Numbered from the stretch's first letter, positions 24,563 through 33,008 are shown. The stretch: DNA of 37,754 nucleotides from an uncultured Collinsella sp. (GCA_900547765.1 URIA01000017.1:1-37754); one strand, 5' to 3'. A program made the numbers and translations. The notes: a model not told the origin generated them from the letters alone.

Positions 24563-25570
24563 ATGCTGTTCGATGTTTGGGGTAGCGATACCCTTATCCA
24601 CTGGGCCGGCTGGGCCATGGTCTTTATCGGCCTGATCGTGCTCAACGAGGTCGGCCGCCGCACCAAGCTCGGCGCGGCCATCATCTTTGGCGCGGCTCCG
24701 CTGGCCATGACCATCTACTGCGTCGCCATCGCCGTCGGCGTTTCGCAGGGTGCCGAGTGGGCGCTCACCAACCCCACCCATGTGTACCAGAACAGCTGGT
24801 TCCACTACGCCAAGGTCTACGCGGCGTTGGCCGGTTGCTGGGGCTTCATCGCCATTAAGTATCAGTGGGGCAAGATCGGCAAGGCGCACTGGTTCCGCGC
24901 GTGGCCGTTTGTGATCGTCGCCATCAACATCATGATCGCCGTCGTGTCCGACTTCGAGAGCGCCTATCACTTCTTTGTCCTGGGCGAGTCCACCTGGGTC
25001 ACCTCCGAAGGTGCTACGCAGTTGGCCGGCTGGAACAACGTGTTCAACGGCATCGCCGGTATCATCAACATCTTCTGCATGACCGGTTGGTGGAGCGTCT
25101 ACGCCTCCGAGGACAAGACCGACATGCTGTGGCCCGACATGACCTGGGTCTACATCATCGCCTACGACATCTGGAACTTCTGCTACACCTACAACTGCCT
25201 GCCCACCCACTCCTGGTTCTGCGGCTTTGCGCTGCTGCTGGCGCCCACCGTCGCCGCCTTTATCTGGAACAAGGGCGGCTGGATCCAGAACCGCGCCTTT
25301 ACGCTGGCCATTTGGTGCATGTTTGCCCAGGTGTTCCCGTACTTCCAGGAGGAGTCCATCTTTGTGACCCACTCCACGCTCGACCCCGGCGCCGCTACCG
25401 CGGTCTCGATCGCCGCACTGGTCGCCAACGTCGCCGCGATCATCTACATCGCCTACCGCGCCAAGAAGCTCGGCCGCAATCCCTACAAGCAGGATGTCTT
25501 TGAGGGCACCAGCGATTGGGAGAAGGCCACCGCTCGCCGTGCCAAGGTTGATTACGCGCACGCCGAGTAA
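24563..25570 (+). CDS. Polytopic membrane protein, DUF5692-like
   Basis: 335 aa, very rich in Trp, Tyr and Phe, with about nine membrane segments starting at residues 13-27 and 36-58. I believe it belongs to DUF5692, a family of unknown function, but the assignment is from memory of style and is moderate. Notable features are WNNVFNGIAGIINIF, a Cys-containing segment DIWNFCYTYNCLPTHSWFCGF with three cysteines, and a soluble basic C-terminus (GRNPYKQDVFEGTSDWEKA). AAGGAG lies six bases before the ATG. It follows tetR closely, so it is probably co-transcribed with it. Its position suggests it works with the Fe-S flavoprotein, perhaps as a transporter or membrane electron-transfer partner (inference). 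Confidence 0.7.
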   Translation: MLFDVWGSDTLIHWAGWAMVFIGLIVLNEVGRRTKLGAAIIFGAAPLAMTIYCVAIAVGVSQGAEWALTNPTHVYQNSWFHYAKVYAALAGCWGFIAIKYQWGKIGKAHWFRAWPFVIVAINIMIAVVSDFESAYHFFVLGESTWVTSEGATQLAGWNNVFNGIAGIINIFCMTGWWSVYASEDKTDMLWPDMTWVYIIAYDIWNFCYTYNCLPTHSWFCGFALLLAPTVAAFIWNKGGWIQNRAFTLAIWCMFAQVFPYFQEESIFVTHSTLDPGAATAVSIAALVANVAAIIYIAYRAKKLGRNPYKQDVFEGTSDWEKATARRAKVDYAHAE

Positions 25571-25642
25571 CATGCCCGGCGCAAACGCCGCTTGAATGTG
25601 AAGCAGCATAGCCGGCTCCGCGCAACTCAACGCATTGCAGAA

Positions 25643-25682
25643 CCCCCGGAATGTGATTCGTCCGCGTTCCGGGGGCCTTTTG
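25643..25682 (+). terminator. Terminator of the tetR-membrane protein unit
   Basis: CCCCCGGAA (25643-25651) pairs with TTCCGGGGG (25667-25675), with a 15-nt loop, and is followed by CCTTTTGC. It lies about 70 bp past the stop codon. Confidence 0.8.
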
Positions 25683-25802
25683 CTGCCGCGAGGATGCGGC
25701 CGAACGATGCGCTCAGGTTAAATCGGATCTTATATTTCGTATGCGCTTTATATGGCTCCATTTTTGGGTACAGTGTTGAGCCGATATTGCATTGGGGGAT
25801 AT

Positions 25803-27284
25803 ATGAGCGATGAGACGTATGGCCGCGAGGATGCGGCCCAGGATGCGGAAGCATGTGCCGAAGCCCTGGAGAGCCTTGACCGGATCGCGCTAGACGAGCT
25901 CTCGTTTAGCGATTCGGTCGTCGACGCGCAAGACGAGGTGCACGAAGACACTGAGGACGAAGGCGGCGACGCCAAAGACGCTCCTGACGAAGCCGAAGAG
26001 GACGATAGCGAGGCCGACGACCAGCCCGAATCCGACACGGGCGAGGAAACCGTCTTGCTCGACAGCTTACCGGCCGAGGATTCGCTGACTCGCGAGCTTC
26101 CTGGCCTGGGTTCCGCACCAGCCGTGGATGAGACCATCGCCATGGGCGATATTCCCCTGCCGTCCGTTCCCTCGGCACACGAAGCCGAGGTCCGCCATCG
26201 CAAGATGTCGCCCAAGCGCCGCAATCTGATGGTCGCCGGTGTCGTGGCCGTCGCGCTCGTCGCCGGCGGTGCAGGCTATGCTGCCTGGAACGGATATCAG
26301 CAAGAGCAGGCTGCAGCTGTCGCCGCCAATGCCCACACGATGATGTCGGTGCAGATTGGCGTGCATGCCGCGGGCCTCGACTGTTCCACCGGCTCCAAGA
26401 TTCCCGTACAGGTAAGCGGTCAGGACGCTGATGGCTCCTCCGTGAGCGAAACGCTCTATGTTGACGAGCACGGCTGCGGCATCAAACTGCTGCCCGGCGA
26501 TTACACGCTCTCCATCGCTGCCTCCCCCATCGCGGCCGACGGCACCATCTATACCGTCCCGACCACCAAGACGCAGGTCACCGTTAAGAGCGATGGACAG
26601 GATTTAAGTGCCCAGGCCACCTTTAAGCTCAAGGTGCCTTCGGCCGACACGGTGACTGACGACCAGATCGATGCCGCCGCCAAGTATGCCGAGGAGGGCG
26701 GTGCGAACTCCGCCGCAGCTGCCAAAGTGCTCCAGCAGGCAGCAACCGCGCGGCGCGACGCCGCCGTCAATGCCGTGAGCGCGCAAAAGGCACAGGCATC
26801 CCGTGACGCTGACGCTCGCCACAAGGCAACCGACCTCTACCGGCTCGATATTCCCGTCGAGTGGTACGGTAAGATCGCAACTTGGCAAAACGGCAGCACG
26901 CTATGCATCCATCTGGGCGACGACGCCAATACGCCGCTCGTGACGCTCGTCGCCGTGCGCGATGGCGAGACCTTTACGCCCGATGACGGCGATACGGTTT
27001 TGGGCACGGTCAGCCTGGGTAACGGTTATACCGTCTATGCCAGCGGCCCCGTCTATCCGTACGTGGTGCCCCAGACTATCAACGGGCGCACCCAGAATCC
27101 CGTGTCGACCTACCCCATGGACACGGCCATTGAGCTTGTCGAGCTGACGACCGGCAACCGCTACACCTATAGTCAGATCAAGAACGACCTGGTTGGCAAA
27201 GACGGCAACGCAGACGCCGCGACCAAACTCGAGACCGACTACCTCGCGCAAATCCTGCTGCCGAGCATCAAAGCCCAGGACTAG
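25803..27284 (+). CDS. Single-pass membrane protein with acidic N-terminus
   Basis: 493 aa, not recognised. The first ~125 residues are extremely acidic (many Asp/Glu, VVDAQDEVHEDTEDEGGD style) with scattered Ser/Thr. A basic stop KMSPKRRN precedes one membrane segment (about 142-160, VAGVVAVALVAGGAGYAAW). The exported part (about 165-493) has two beta-rich regions joined by a helical Ala/Gln/Asp stretch (about 285-345), then a domain with LYRLDIPVEWYGKIATWQNGS. The topology (acidic cytoplasmic tail, exported C-terminus) recalls membrane proteins of cell-envelope or kinase-signalling systems, but no family is claimed. GGGGG precedes the ATG at 25803; the frame extends 17 codons upstream, but that start lacks a good ribosome-binding site. 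Confidence 0.75.
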   Translation: MSDETYGREDAAQDAEACAEALESLDRIALDELSFSDSVVDAQDEVHEDTEDEGGDAKDAPDEAEEDDSEADDQPESDTGEETVLLDSLPAEDSLTRELPGLGSAPAVDETIAMGDIPLPSVPSAHEAEVRHRKMSPKRRNLMVAGVVAVALVAGGAGYAAWNGYQQEQAAAVAANAHTMMSVQIGVHAAGLDCSTGSKIPVQVSGQDADGSSVSETLYVDEHGCGIKLLPGDYTLSIAASPIAADGTIYTVPTTKTQVTVKSDGQDLSAQATFKLKVPSADTVTDDQIDAAAKYAEEGGANSAAAAKVLQQAATARRDAAVNAVSAQKAQASRDADARHKATDLYRLDIPVEWYGKIATWQNGSTLCIHLGDDANTPLVTLVAVRDGETFTPDDGDTVLGTVSLGNGYTVYASGPVYPYVVPQTINGRTQNPVSTYPMDTAIELVELTTGNRYTYSQIKNDLVGKDGNADAATKLETDYLAQILLPSIKAQD

Positions 27285-27357
27285 CCTGGCGCAGCAAGGT
27301 GCTCCCCAACTGCGATGAAGGAGCCAGGAGGTCCTGACCCCACAGGTCCATAGATGA

Positions 27358-28710
27358 TTAGGCAAGGAGCCACTTCCATGCGGGCATAACGTGTACCACA
27401 CCGTGCTCGCATGGAATATCGGTCTGTTCATCCATGGTAACGATTGCCGACTCGCCAAGATCGAACTGGGCCATCGAGGCATCAAGCGCGGCAATTTCGC
27501 GCTCGCGCGTTTTCTCACTTGCCATATCCGCACTCACCTGAATCAGGCTATAAGCCCGCATGAGAAGCGCGTCCCCAGCCACAAAGTCCACCTCATGGCT
27601 TTTGCTCTTCTCTTTGATTAGCAGGCGGCAGACCGAGCCGGTCCTCACCGCGGGAGTCCTTCTTCTTAGCGCATTGAACACTGCGGTCTCGAGCCTCTGG
27701 CCCTGGTCCAATGCCGATGCGGGAGAGAATGCTCCAAACATCGCAGGGTCGACAGCGTAGACCTTAGACGCAGACCGCATGTTATTTGCCAGTGAACGCG
27801 TGAACTCCGGCACAGAAAATAACAGGTAGGCGTCCTCATAATACTCAAGTAAATCGCTGAGCGAATTACGGCTGACGGGTATCTGTCTGCTCTTGAACTC
27901 GTTGTACACTTTGTTCACTGACAGCTCTCGTCCCGAAGATGCCATACACCGCGTCAAGAACAGCGATGCCAGGCGAGGGTTCTTGACGTCGTACCGTTCA
28001 ACGACGTCCATGGCGACCGTTCGCGAAGCATATTCCTGTAGCAGCTGAATCGCGTCTGTAGGCGTCTGCTCAAGTGTCGCGATGAATCCCCCTTGTTCAA
28101 GATACCCGATCAGATGATGTCGAAGCAGCGCTGCATCGCTCGGGGAAAAGGTCGCATCTGGCTCGGGAACGCTCCCCGTCTTATATCGAACGTATTCCGA
28201 AAAACTCAACGGAAAAAGCTCTCGCACAAGAGAACGACCCCTGAACTCGCTCTTAAGTTCTGAGGACAGCATCTTAGAAGAAGATCCCGTCACATAGACG
28301 GTCGCTTTCTCCGTATCGACTACACGCCGCAGAAACGCACCCCATTCGGGAATTTCCTGGATCTCGTCAAAGAAAATGTAAGCGCCCTCGGTTCGAGCAG
28401 CAGGATACAGCGCATAGAACGTGTCGAGCACGTCCGCCAGCAGCGATGGCTCATACGGGCGCAAGCGCTCATCCTCAAAATTGAAGTAAAGCATCCGGCC
28501 AAGCTCGACGCCCCGGCTCTGAAGCCGCCGCATCTCCTGATACAGGCGATACGTCTTTCCACAACGGCGGGCCCCCACAATCACATTTACGATGTTGTCG
28601 CGCTTTGGCTCCTGTGGGTTTCCTAGATCAAGGTCTCGCTCAAAGACCTGCGGAACCCCCTGCTGTTCAAAGTCCTTTATTTTCTGGGCGATCAAGTCGT
28701 TGAATGCCAT
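27358..28710 (-). CDS. AAA-family ATPase with DUF4143 domain
   Basis: 450 aa. The N-terminal AAA_14-type domain has Walker A VGARRCGKTY (K52), Walker B AYIFFDEIQEI (D115, E116) and sensor VYVTGSSSKML; the DUF4143 part (about 210-450) includes RYDVKNPRLASLFLTRCMASS, SLSDLLEYYEDAYLLF and a C-terminal HEVDFV...LIQVSAD region. In family members this region can resemble a PD-(D/E)XK nuclease fold, but here the position expected for the lysine is Ser (QVSAD). These ATPases are widespread accessory proteins with no agreed function; some are linked to phage or stress defence. GGAG lies four bases before the ATG. The promoter region carries three repeats (28721-28807), suggesting tight or self-regulation. 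Confidence 0.9.
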   Translation of the reverse strand: MAFNDLIAQKIKDFEQQGVPQVFERDLDLGNPQEPKRDNIVNVIVGARRCGKTYRLYQEMRRLQSRGVELGRMLYFNFEDERLRPYEPSLLADVLDTFYALYPAARTEGAYIFFDEIQEIPEWGAFLRRVVDTEKATVYVTGSSSKMLSSELKSEFRGRSLVRELFPLSFSEYVRYKTGSVPEPDATFSPSDAALLRHHLIGYLEQGGFIATLEQTPTDAIQLLQEYASRTVAMDVVERYDVKNPRLASLFLTRCMASSGRELSVNKVYNEFKSRQIPVSRNSLSDLLEYYEDAYLLFSVPEFTRSLANNMRSASKVYAVDPAMFGAFSPASALDQGQRLETAVFNALRRRTPAVRTGSVCRLLIKEKSKSHEVDFVAGDALLMRAYSLIQVSADMASEKTREREIAALDASMAQFDLGESAIVTMDEQTDIPCEHGVVHVMPAWKWLLA

Positions 28711-28720
28711 GATTCTCCAA

Positions 28721-28807
28721 TCTTGCTCTCTAGCTAATCAAAATTATAGCGATTCTTGATTAATTAGAGAGCAAGATTATGCGTATCTTGATTAATTGAT
28801 AAGCAAG
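28721..28807. promoter_or_regulatory. Three-copy repeat over the ATPase promoter
   Basis: A 20-21-bp element (TTGATTAATTAGAGAGCAAG in copy B) occurs three times: inverted copy A at 28721-28741 (two mismatches to B), copy B at 28756-28776, copy C at 28788-28807, 32 bp after B. A minus-strand TATAAT (28743-28748) lies between A and B. Copy A covers the likely start site and the region just before the Shine-Dalgarno. Confidence 0.75.
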
Positions 28808-28883
28808 TTTTCTATTAGTGGCCCCTCCCGGAGGATATCGAGCGGCCGAGGGGGGCAGGCATGAACGCCTCTAGCCGAAAACA
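28808..28883. other. Spacer upstream of the ATPase repeats
   Basis: 76 bases with no gene or clear signal; C/G-rich in the middle. Confidence 0.3.
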
Positions 28884-28920
28884 AAGTAGCTAAAAAAGCC
28901 CCGTCCCAAATGAGCTACTT
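28884..28920 (-). terminator. Hairpin at the end of the small Pro-rich gene
   Basis: AAGTAGCT (28884-28891) pairs with AGCTACTT (28913-28920), overlapping the stop codon of the 28919 gene. On the minus strand it contains a TTTTTT loop run and is followed by TGTTTTC. Moderate terminator candidate. Confidence 0.45.
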
Positions 28921-29113
28921 AACGCCAGGGGTCGGCTTCGAAGAGGGGCTCGCGCTCGGGGCGACGATCGCTATAAGGATCGTAGCCGTCGTCATCCTCG
29001 TTCTCGGCACGGATGTAGGGGTCGCGCGGCTTGGGCACAGGCTTGGGTGCAGGCTTGGGTGCGGCCGGCGCGGCGTTGGCGACCGGCGCATTCGTCTTGT
29101 TCTTGTCTATCAT
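28919..29113 (-). CDS. Small Ala/Pro-rich hypothetical protein
   Basis: 64 aa, not recognised. It starts MIDKNKTNAPVANAAPAAPK, has a Pro/Lys/Ala run (about 20-32), and ends in an acidic/basic stretch with DDDGYDPYSDRRPEREPLFEA-type composition, so it is probably disordered. The ATG at 29113 has AGGAG eight bases upstream; a second ATG at 29119 is too close to that site. It lies downstream of clpB beyond the clpB terminator. Low-complexity genes of this sort are easily over-predicted, but the good ribosome-binding site and its own hairpin support it. Confidence 0.6.
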   Translation of the reverse strand: MIDKNKTNAPVANAAPAAPKPAPKPVPKPRDPYIRAENEDDDGYDPYSDRRPEREPLFEADPWR

Positions 29114-29165
29114 CTGCATATCTCCTTGCCATGCAATCGTGTTCAACATTATCGATTGTCGCACG

Positions 29166-29202
29166 AAAAAGGGCGGCGGACCCAATTGGATCCGCCGCCC
29201 TT
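29166..29202 (-). terminator. Terminator of clpB
   Basis: A 12-bp stem AAGGGCGGCGGA (29169-29180) with 29191-29202, extended inside by the palindrome CCAATTGG, is followed on the minus strand by TTTTTCG. Strong rho-independent terminator 46 nt past clpB. Confidence 0.92.
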
Positions 29203-29247
29203 GGCGTTTAGAGACGGCTGGCAGATTTTAAGGCATGTCCCATAAAT

Positions 29248-31875
29248 CTACTCGGCGTCGGGGACCTCGTAGGTAGCAGACGGCGTGTTGTCGCACACGA
29301 CGGTAAAGCCGCCGTCCTTGTCGGCATCGACCGCCACCTGATCGCCCTCGCGCACCGTACCGTCGATGATGGCGGCGGCGATGGCGTCCACGACCTCGCG
29401 CTGGACCAGGCGCTTGAGCGGACGGGCACCGAACACGGGGTCCAGGCCACCCACGGCGAGCATCTGCTTGGCCGCCGGGGTGATGGCAAGCGTCATGCGC
29501 TCCTTGGCCAGACGCGCGCGGACGTCGGCAAGCTGGATGTCGACGATCTTCTCGATCTGCGCCATGCCGAGCGGATGGAACACCACGATATCGTCGATAC
29601 GGTTGAGGAACTCGGGGCGGAAGGTCTGAGCCATGGCGGCGTCGACCTGATGGCGCATCTCCTCCTCGTCCTTACCGGACAGATCGGCGATGGCCTTGGA
29701 GCCCACGTTAGACGTCATGATGATGATCGTGTTCTTGAAGGACACCTGGCGACCCTGGCCATCGGTCAGACGGCCGTCGTCGAGCACCTGCAGCAGCACG
29801 TTGAAGACATCCGGATGAGCCTTCTCCATCTCGTCGAGCAAGATCACGGAGTACGGACGACGGCGCACAGCCTCGGTGAGCTGACCACCCTCGTCGTAAC
29901 CCACGTATCCCGGAGGCGCACCGATCAGACGTTGGACGCTGAACTTTTCCATGTACTCGGACATGTCGATACGCACGAGCGCACGCTCGTCATCGAACAG
30001 GCACTCGGCAAGCGCCTTGGCGAGCTCGGTCTTGCCCACGCCGGTGGGGCCCAGGAAGAAGAAGCTGCCGATGGGCTTGTCCGGATCGGAGAGGCCCGCA
30101 CGGCTGCGACGCACGGCCGCGGCGACAGCGGAGACCGCCTCGTCCTGGCCGATGACGCGCTTATGCAGCTCGCCCTCCAAGCCCTTCAGCTTGTCGAGCT
30201 CGCCCTGCATCATCTTGGAGACGGGCACGCCGGTCCAAGCGCTCACGACCTCAGCGATCTCATCGGAGGTCACCTGCTCGTTGAGGCCCTCGCCGTCCTG
30301 CTGCTTTTGCGCCTCGAGCGCAGCCTCGGAATCCTGAATCTGCTGCTGCAGGCCCGGAATCACGGAGTAGCGCAGCTCGGACGCACGGCCCAGGTCGCCG
30401 TTGCGCGTCGCACGCTCCTCTTCGCTCTTGGCCTCGTCGAGCTGTCCCTTGAGCTCCTGCACGTGGTCGATGGCGTTCTTCTGGTTGAGCCAGCCGGCCT
30501 TTTGCACGTTGAGCTTTTCTTGGACCTCGGCAATCTCTTGGCGCAGGGCCTCCAGACGCTCCTTGGAGGCGTCGTCGGTCTCCTTCATGAGCGCCTGCTC
30601 CTCGATCTGCAGCTGGGTGAGCTGACGCGTGGTGGCATCGATCTCGACCGGCATGCTGTCGAGCTCCATGCGCAGGCGGCTTGCCGCCTCATCGACCAGG
30701 TCGATGGCCTTGTCGGGCAGGAAGCGGTCGGCGATGTAGCGATCGGAGAGGTCGGCAGCTGCCACGAGCGCGCTATCGGTGATATGCACGCCGTGGAAGA
30801 TCTCGTACTTCTCCTTGAGGCCACGCAGGATCGAGATGGTGTCCTCGACGGTGGGCTCGGAGACCATCACGGTCTGGAAACGACGGGCGAGTGCCGCGTC
30901 CTTCTCGATGTACTTGCGATACTCGTCGAGCGTAGTCGCGCCGATTGCGTGCAAGTCGCCACGGGCGAGCGCCGGCTTCAGGATGTTGCCGGCGTCCATG
31001 GAGCCCTCGGTGGCACCCGCGCCCACGATGGTGTGGAGCTCATCGATGAACAGGATGACCTTGCCTTCGGACTTTTGGACTTCCTTGAGCACGGCCTTCA
31101 AGCGGTCCTCGAACTCGCCGCGGTACTTGGCGCCGGCGACCAGCGCGCTCATGTCGAGCTCGATGAGGTCGCGGTCGCGCAGGGTGCTCGGCACGTCGCC
31201 GGCCACGATACGCTGGGCGATGCCCTCGACGATGGCCGTCTTGCCGACGCCCGGCTCGCCGATGAGCACGGGGTTGTTCTTGGTGCGGCGGGACAGGACC
31301 TGAATAGTACGACGGATCTCGTCGGTACGGCCGATGACCGGGTCGAGCTTGCCGGCGCGGGCCAGGTCGCAGATGTTGCGGCCATACTGCTCCAGCGCCT
31401 CAAACTGGGTCTTGTCCTCGGCAGACGTCACGCGGTCATCGCCACGCAGCTCCTCATAGACCTGCTCGATGCGCTCCTTGGTAACGCCGGCGTCGCGCAG
31501 CACACGACCAGCCTCGCCCTTGTCCTCGGCAAGCGCCATCAGCAAATGCTCGGTCACCACAAAGCTGTCGCCCATCTTGGTGGCCTTCTTTTCGGCCTTC
31601 TCGATAACGCGGACGAGCTCATTGGACAGGCCCATCTGCTGGCCCTCGCCCGAAACCTTGGGCGCGTGGTCGATGGCATCCTGTGTGGAGCGCGCAAGCT
31701 GAGCCGGGTCGGCACCGATGCGCTCGATGATCACGGAGATATTGCGCTCGCCGGCACCGAGCAGGGCGGACAGCAGGTGAATCGGCTCCACCGCGCCGGC
31801 CTGCGCATCGGCAGCCGTGCTCATGGCGGTCTGCAGCGCCTCACGCGACGTCATCGCTAGCTTATCGATTCTCAT
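29248..31875 (-). CDS. clpB: ATP-dependent disaggregase ClpB
   Basis: 875-aa Hsp100 disaggregase of normal length. Order: N-terminal double Clp repeat (about 1-145), first AAA+ domain with GEPGVGKTA (K212) and VILFIDELHT, a coiled-coil middle domain (about 400-525) with many Glu/Gln/Lys, second AAA+ domain with GPTGVGKTE (K615) and VILLDEMEKAH, and a C-terminal small domain. With DnaK it rescues aggregated proteins after heat stress. GAGAGG lies before the ATG. No HspR-type HAIR, CIRCE or CtsR site was recognised upstream; instead the upstream region contains an AT-rich inverted repeat and the 80-bp palindrome array. Confidence 0.97.
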   Translation of the reverse strand: MRIDKLAMTSREALQTAMSTAADAQAGAVEPIHLLSALLGAGERNISVIIERIGADPAQLARSTQDAIDHAPKVSGEGQQMGLSNELVRVIEKAEKKATKMGDSFVVTEHLLMALAEDKGEAGRVLRDAGVTKERIEQVYEELRGDDRVTSAEDKTQFEALEQYGRNICDLARAGKLDPVIGRTDEIRRTIQVLSRRTKNNPVLIGEPGVGKTAIVEGIAQRIVAGDVPSTLRDRDLIELDMSALVAGAKYRGEFEDRLKAVLKEVQKSEGKVILFIDELHTIVGAGATEGSMDAGNILKPALARGDLHAIGATTLDEYRKYIEKDAALARRFQTVMVSEPTVEDTISILRGLKEKYEIFHGVHITDSALVAAADLSDRYIADRFLPDKAIDLVDEAASRLRMELDSMPVEIDATTRQLTQLQIEEQALMKETDDASKERLEALRQEIAEVQEKLNVQKAGWLNQKNAIDHVQELKGQLDEAKSEEERATRNGDLGRASELRYSVIPGLQQQIQDSEAALEAQKQQDGEGLNEQVTSDEIAEVVSAWTGVPVSKMMQGELDKLKGLEGELHKRVIGQDEAVSAVAAAVRRSRAGLSDPDKPIGSFFFLGPTGVGKTELAKALAECLFDDERALVRIDMSEYMEKFSVQRLIGAPPGYVGYDEGGQLTEAVRRRPYSVILLDEMEKAHPDVFNVLLQVLDDGRLTDGQGRQVSFKNTIIIMTSNVGSKAIADLSGKDEEEMRHQVDAAMAQTFRPEFLNRIDDIVVFHPLGMAQIEKIVDIQLADVRARLAKERMTLAITPAAKQMLAVGGLDPVFGARPLKRLVQREVVDAIAAAIIDGTVREGDQVAVDADKDGGFTVVCDNTPSATYEVPDAE

Positions 31876-32052
31876 GGAATCACCTCTCTTGGGGTGGCCG
31901 CCCTACGGGGCGGCTTCACGTTGTTCGAGAAGTATTGTTGCCAGCTTTGCGCGATCTTATACACAAATCTAAGTCTCTATATATAAGATTTTCTGAGTGA
32001 TTGAGAGATAGGGAGCAGGCGCGCTCACCCGCTACGGCCTCGTCCCCTTACT
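31876..32052. other. clpB upstream region
   Basis: 177 bases holding the clpB Shine-Dalgarno, a GC-rich hairpin (GGCCGCCC/GGGCGGC region, about 31896-31914) and an AT-rich inverted repeat, ATCTTATA (31954-31961) with TATAAGAT (31982-31989). On the minus strand TATAAG at 31956-31961 could be a -10 box. No recognised heat-shock operator is present. Confidence 0.45.
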
Positions 32053-32269
32053 ATCTCAATCTGTAACATCTAGCGGCTGTTTATGGCTCCAGATGTTACA
32101 AATCAAGATGAAATGACCAGCGGCGCCCGTTTGTCTCAATCTGTAACATCTACTCGGCAAATTAGGGTCTAACTGTTACAAATCGAGACGAACGAAGACA
32201 CCTGAATCGAAAATCTAAATCTGTAACACCAGGCCCACTTTTAGCGGCCAAGATGTTACAGATCAAGAC
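32053..32269. repeat. Palindrome array 1, exact 80-bp period
   Basis: Three units at 32053-32109, 32133-32189 and 32213-32269, each 57 nt: a 19-nt arm (ATCTCAATCTGTAACATCT in unit A), a 19-nt loop, an inverted 19-nt arm, then a 23-nt spacer. Starts are exactly 80 bp apart. All arms keep the core CTGTAACA (or TTGTAACA). Loops are not conserved. Most arm-to-arm differences are G-U compatible on the minus strand. The array lies beyond the terminator of the 32322 gene and upstream of clpB. Confidence 0.9.
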
Positions 32270-32275
32270 AGACCG

Positions 32276-32313
32276 AAAACCACCACAAAGAGGACAGGCA
32301 CCTTTGTGGTGGT
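32276..32313 (-). terminator. CCACCACAAAG-type terminator, copy 1
   Basis: A 12-bp stem ACCACCACAAAG (32279-32290) with 32302-32313 and an 11-nt loop lies just past the stop codon of the 32322 gene and is followed on the minus strand by TTTTCGG. Confidence 0.85.
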
Positions 32314-32321
32314 CGCGGTCT

Positions 32322-33008
32322 CTACTCCTTCGCCGAACCCGTGCTTCCCGATTCGGCGTTCCAGGACATCTCATCCTCGAACAACCATGTACGGGCAGAC
32401 CCACTATCGCGTGCAGCCTGCGGGTCGGGCAAGCAGGTCTGTTCATAGGCATCCTGAATGCACTGACCCATAAAATCGTTGAGCTCGGTCTGGTTGCCCT
32501 CCATGACATAGGCGACATCGCCGTCCAAGATGTAGATACCCGGCCCCTCATTGCCCTCGTAGCCAGGATCGTACGAAACATCACATAATTTAGTGCCATT
32601 CGCGGTGTCCAACTCGATGGACGAGCGGCATCCGCCAACCATGTCGTTCGCTTTTGCCCGATAGGATGCATATCCATACCAGCGCTTAAAGGTTTTGCCC
32701 TTGAGCAGCTCGGACGCCCTGTCGATCAGACTAGAATCCGTGGTATAGCGCATAGCCCCAAGCTGAATAAGTGGATAATTACTAATGCCCAGCGCAGCCG
32801 GTTGCTCATCAAAATCAACGGTAATGGTCTCAGGCTTGTCGTCGCCGGTCAGAAGTTCGACAGATTGAGTCACAGGCTTGACCACCGGCTCCGTCACCGC
32901 AGCAGGTAGAAATGCCATACCGACAGCGCCCGCGCCAACCACAGCGATCGCAAGCGCCAAGACAATCAATCCAATACGGGCAAAACGGCTCACGGCAAAA
33001 CACCCCAC
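32322..33008 (-). CDS. Membrane-anchored hypothetical protein, paralogue A
   Basis: 228 aa, not in a family I recognise. One N-terminal membrane segment (about 10-32, IGLIVLALAIAVVGAGAVGMAF) is followed by an exported domain with ISNYPLIQLGAMRYTT, FKRWYGYASY, IYILDGDVAYVMEGNQTELNDF and a C-terminal TCLPDPQAARDSGSARTW end. It is clearly homologous to the 34190 gene along its whole length; the last ~38 residues are nearly identical while the middle has diverged, and the 3' flanks match too. The start is uncertain: GTG 33008 is chosen because GAAGG lies eight bases upstream; GTG 32993 and TTG 33035 are alternatives. It is divergent from the 33228 gene. Confidence 0.75.
   Translation of the reverse strand: MGCFAVSRFARIGLIVLALAIAVVGAGAVGMAFLPAAVTEPVVKPVTQSVELLTGDDKPETITVDFDEQPAALGISNYPLIQLGAMRYTTDSSLIDRASELLKGKTFKRWYGYASYRAKANDMVGGCRSSIELDTANGTKLCDVSYDPGYEGNEGPGIYILDGDVAYVMEGNQTELNDFMGQCIQDAYEQTCLPDPQAARDSGSARTWLFEDEMSWNAESGSTGSAKE

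Noticed and set aside
29575..31860. 761-codon open frame antisense to clpB
   Set aside because: Shadow of clpB; Leu/His/Asp-rich with no recognisable domain.
31876..32052. HspR, CIRCE or CtsR operator for clpB
   Set aside because: Looked for the known inverted repeats and tandem heptamers; none is present in the region.
32053..32269. CRISPR array
   Set aside because: The repeats are long palindromes with degenerate arms, spacers are constant in length and shared between two loci, and no cas gene is present.
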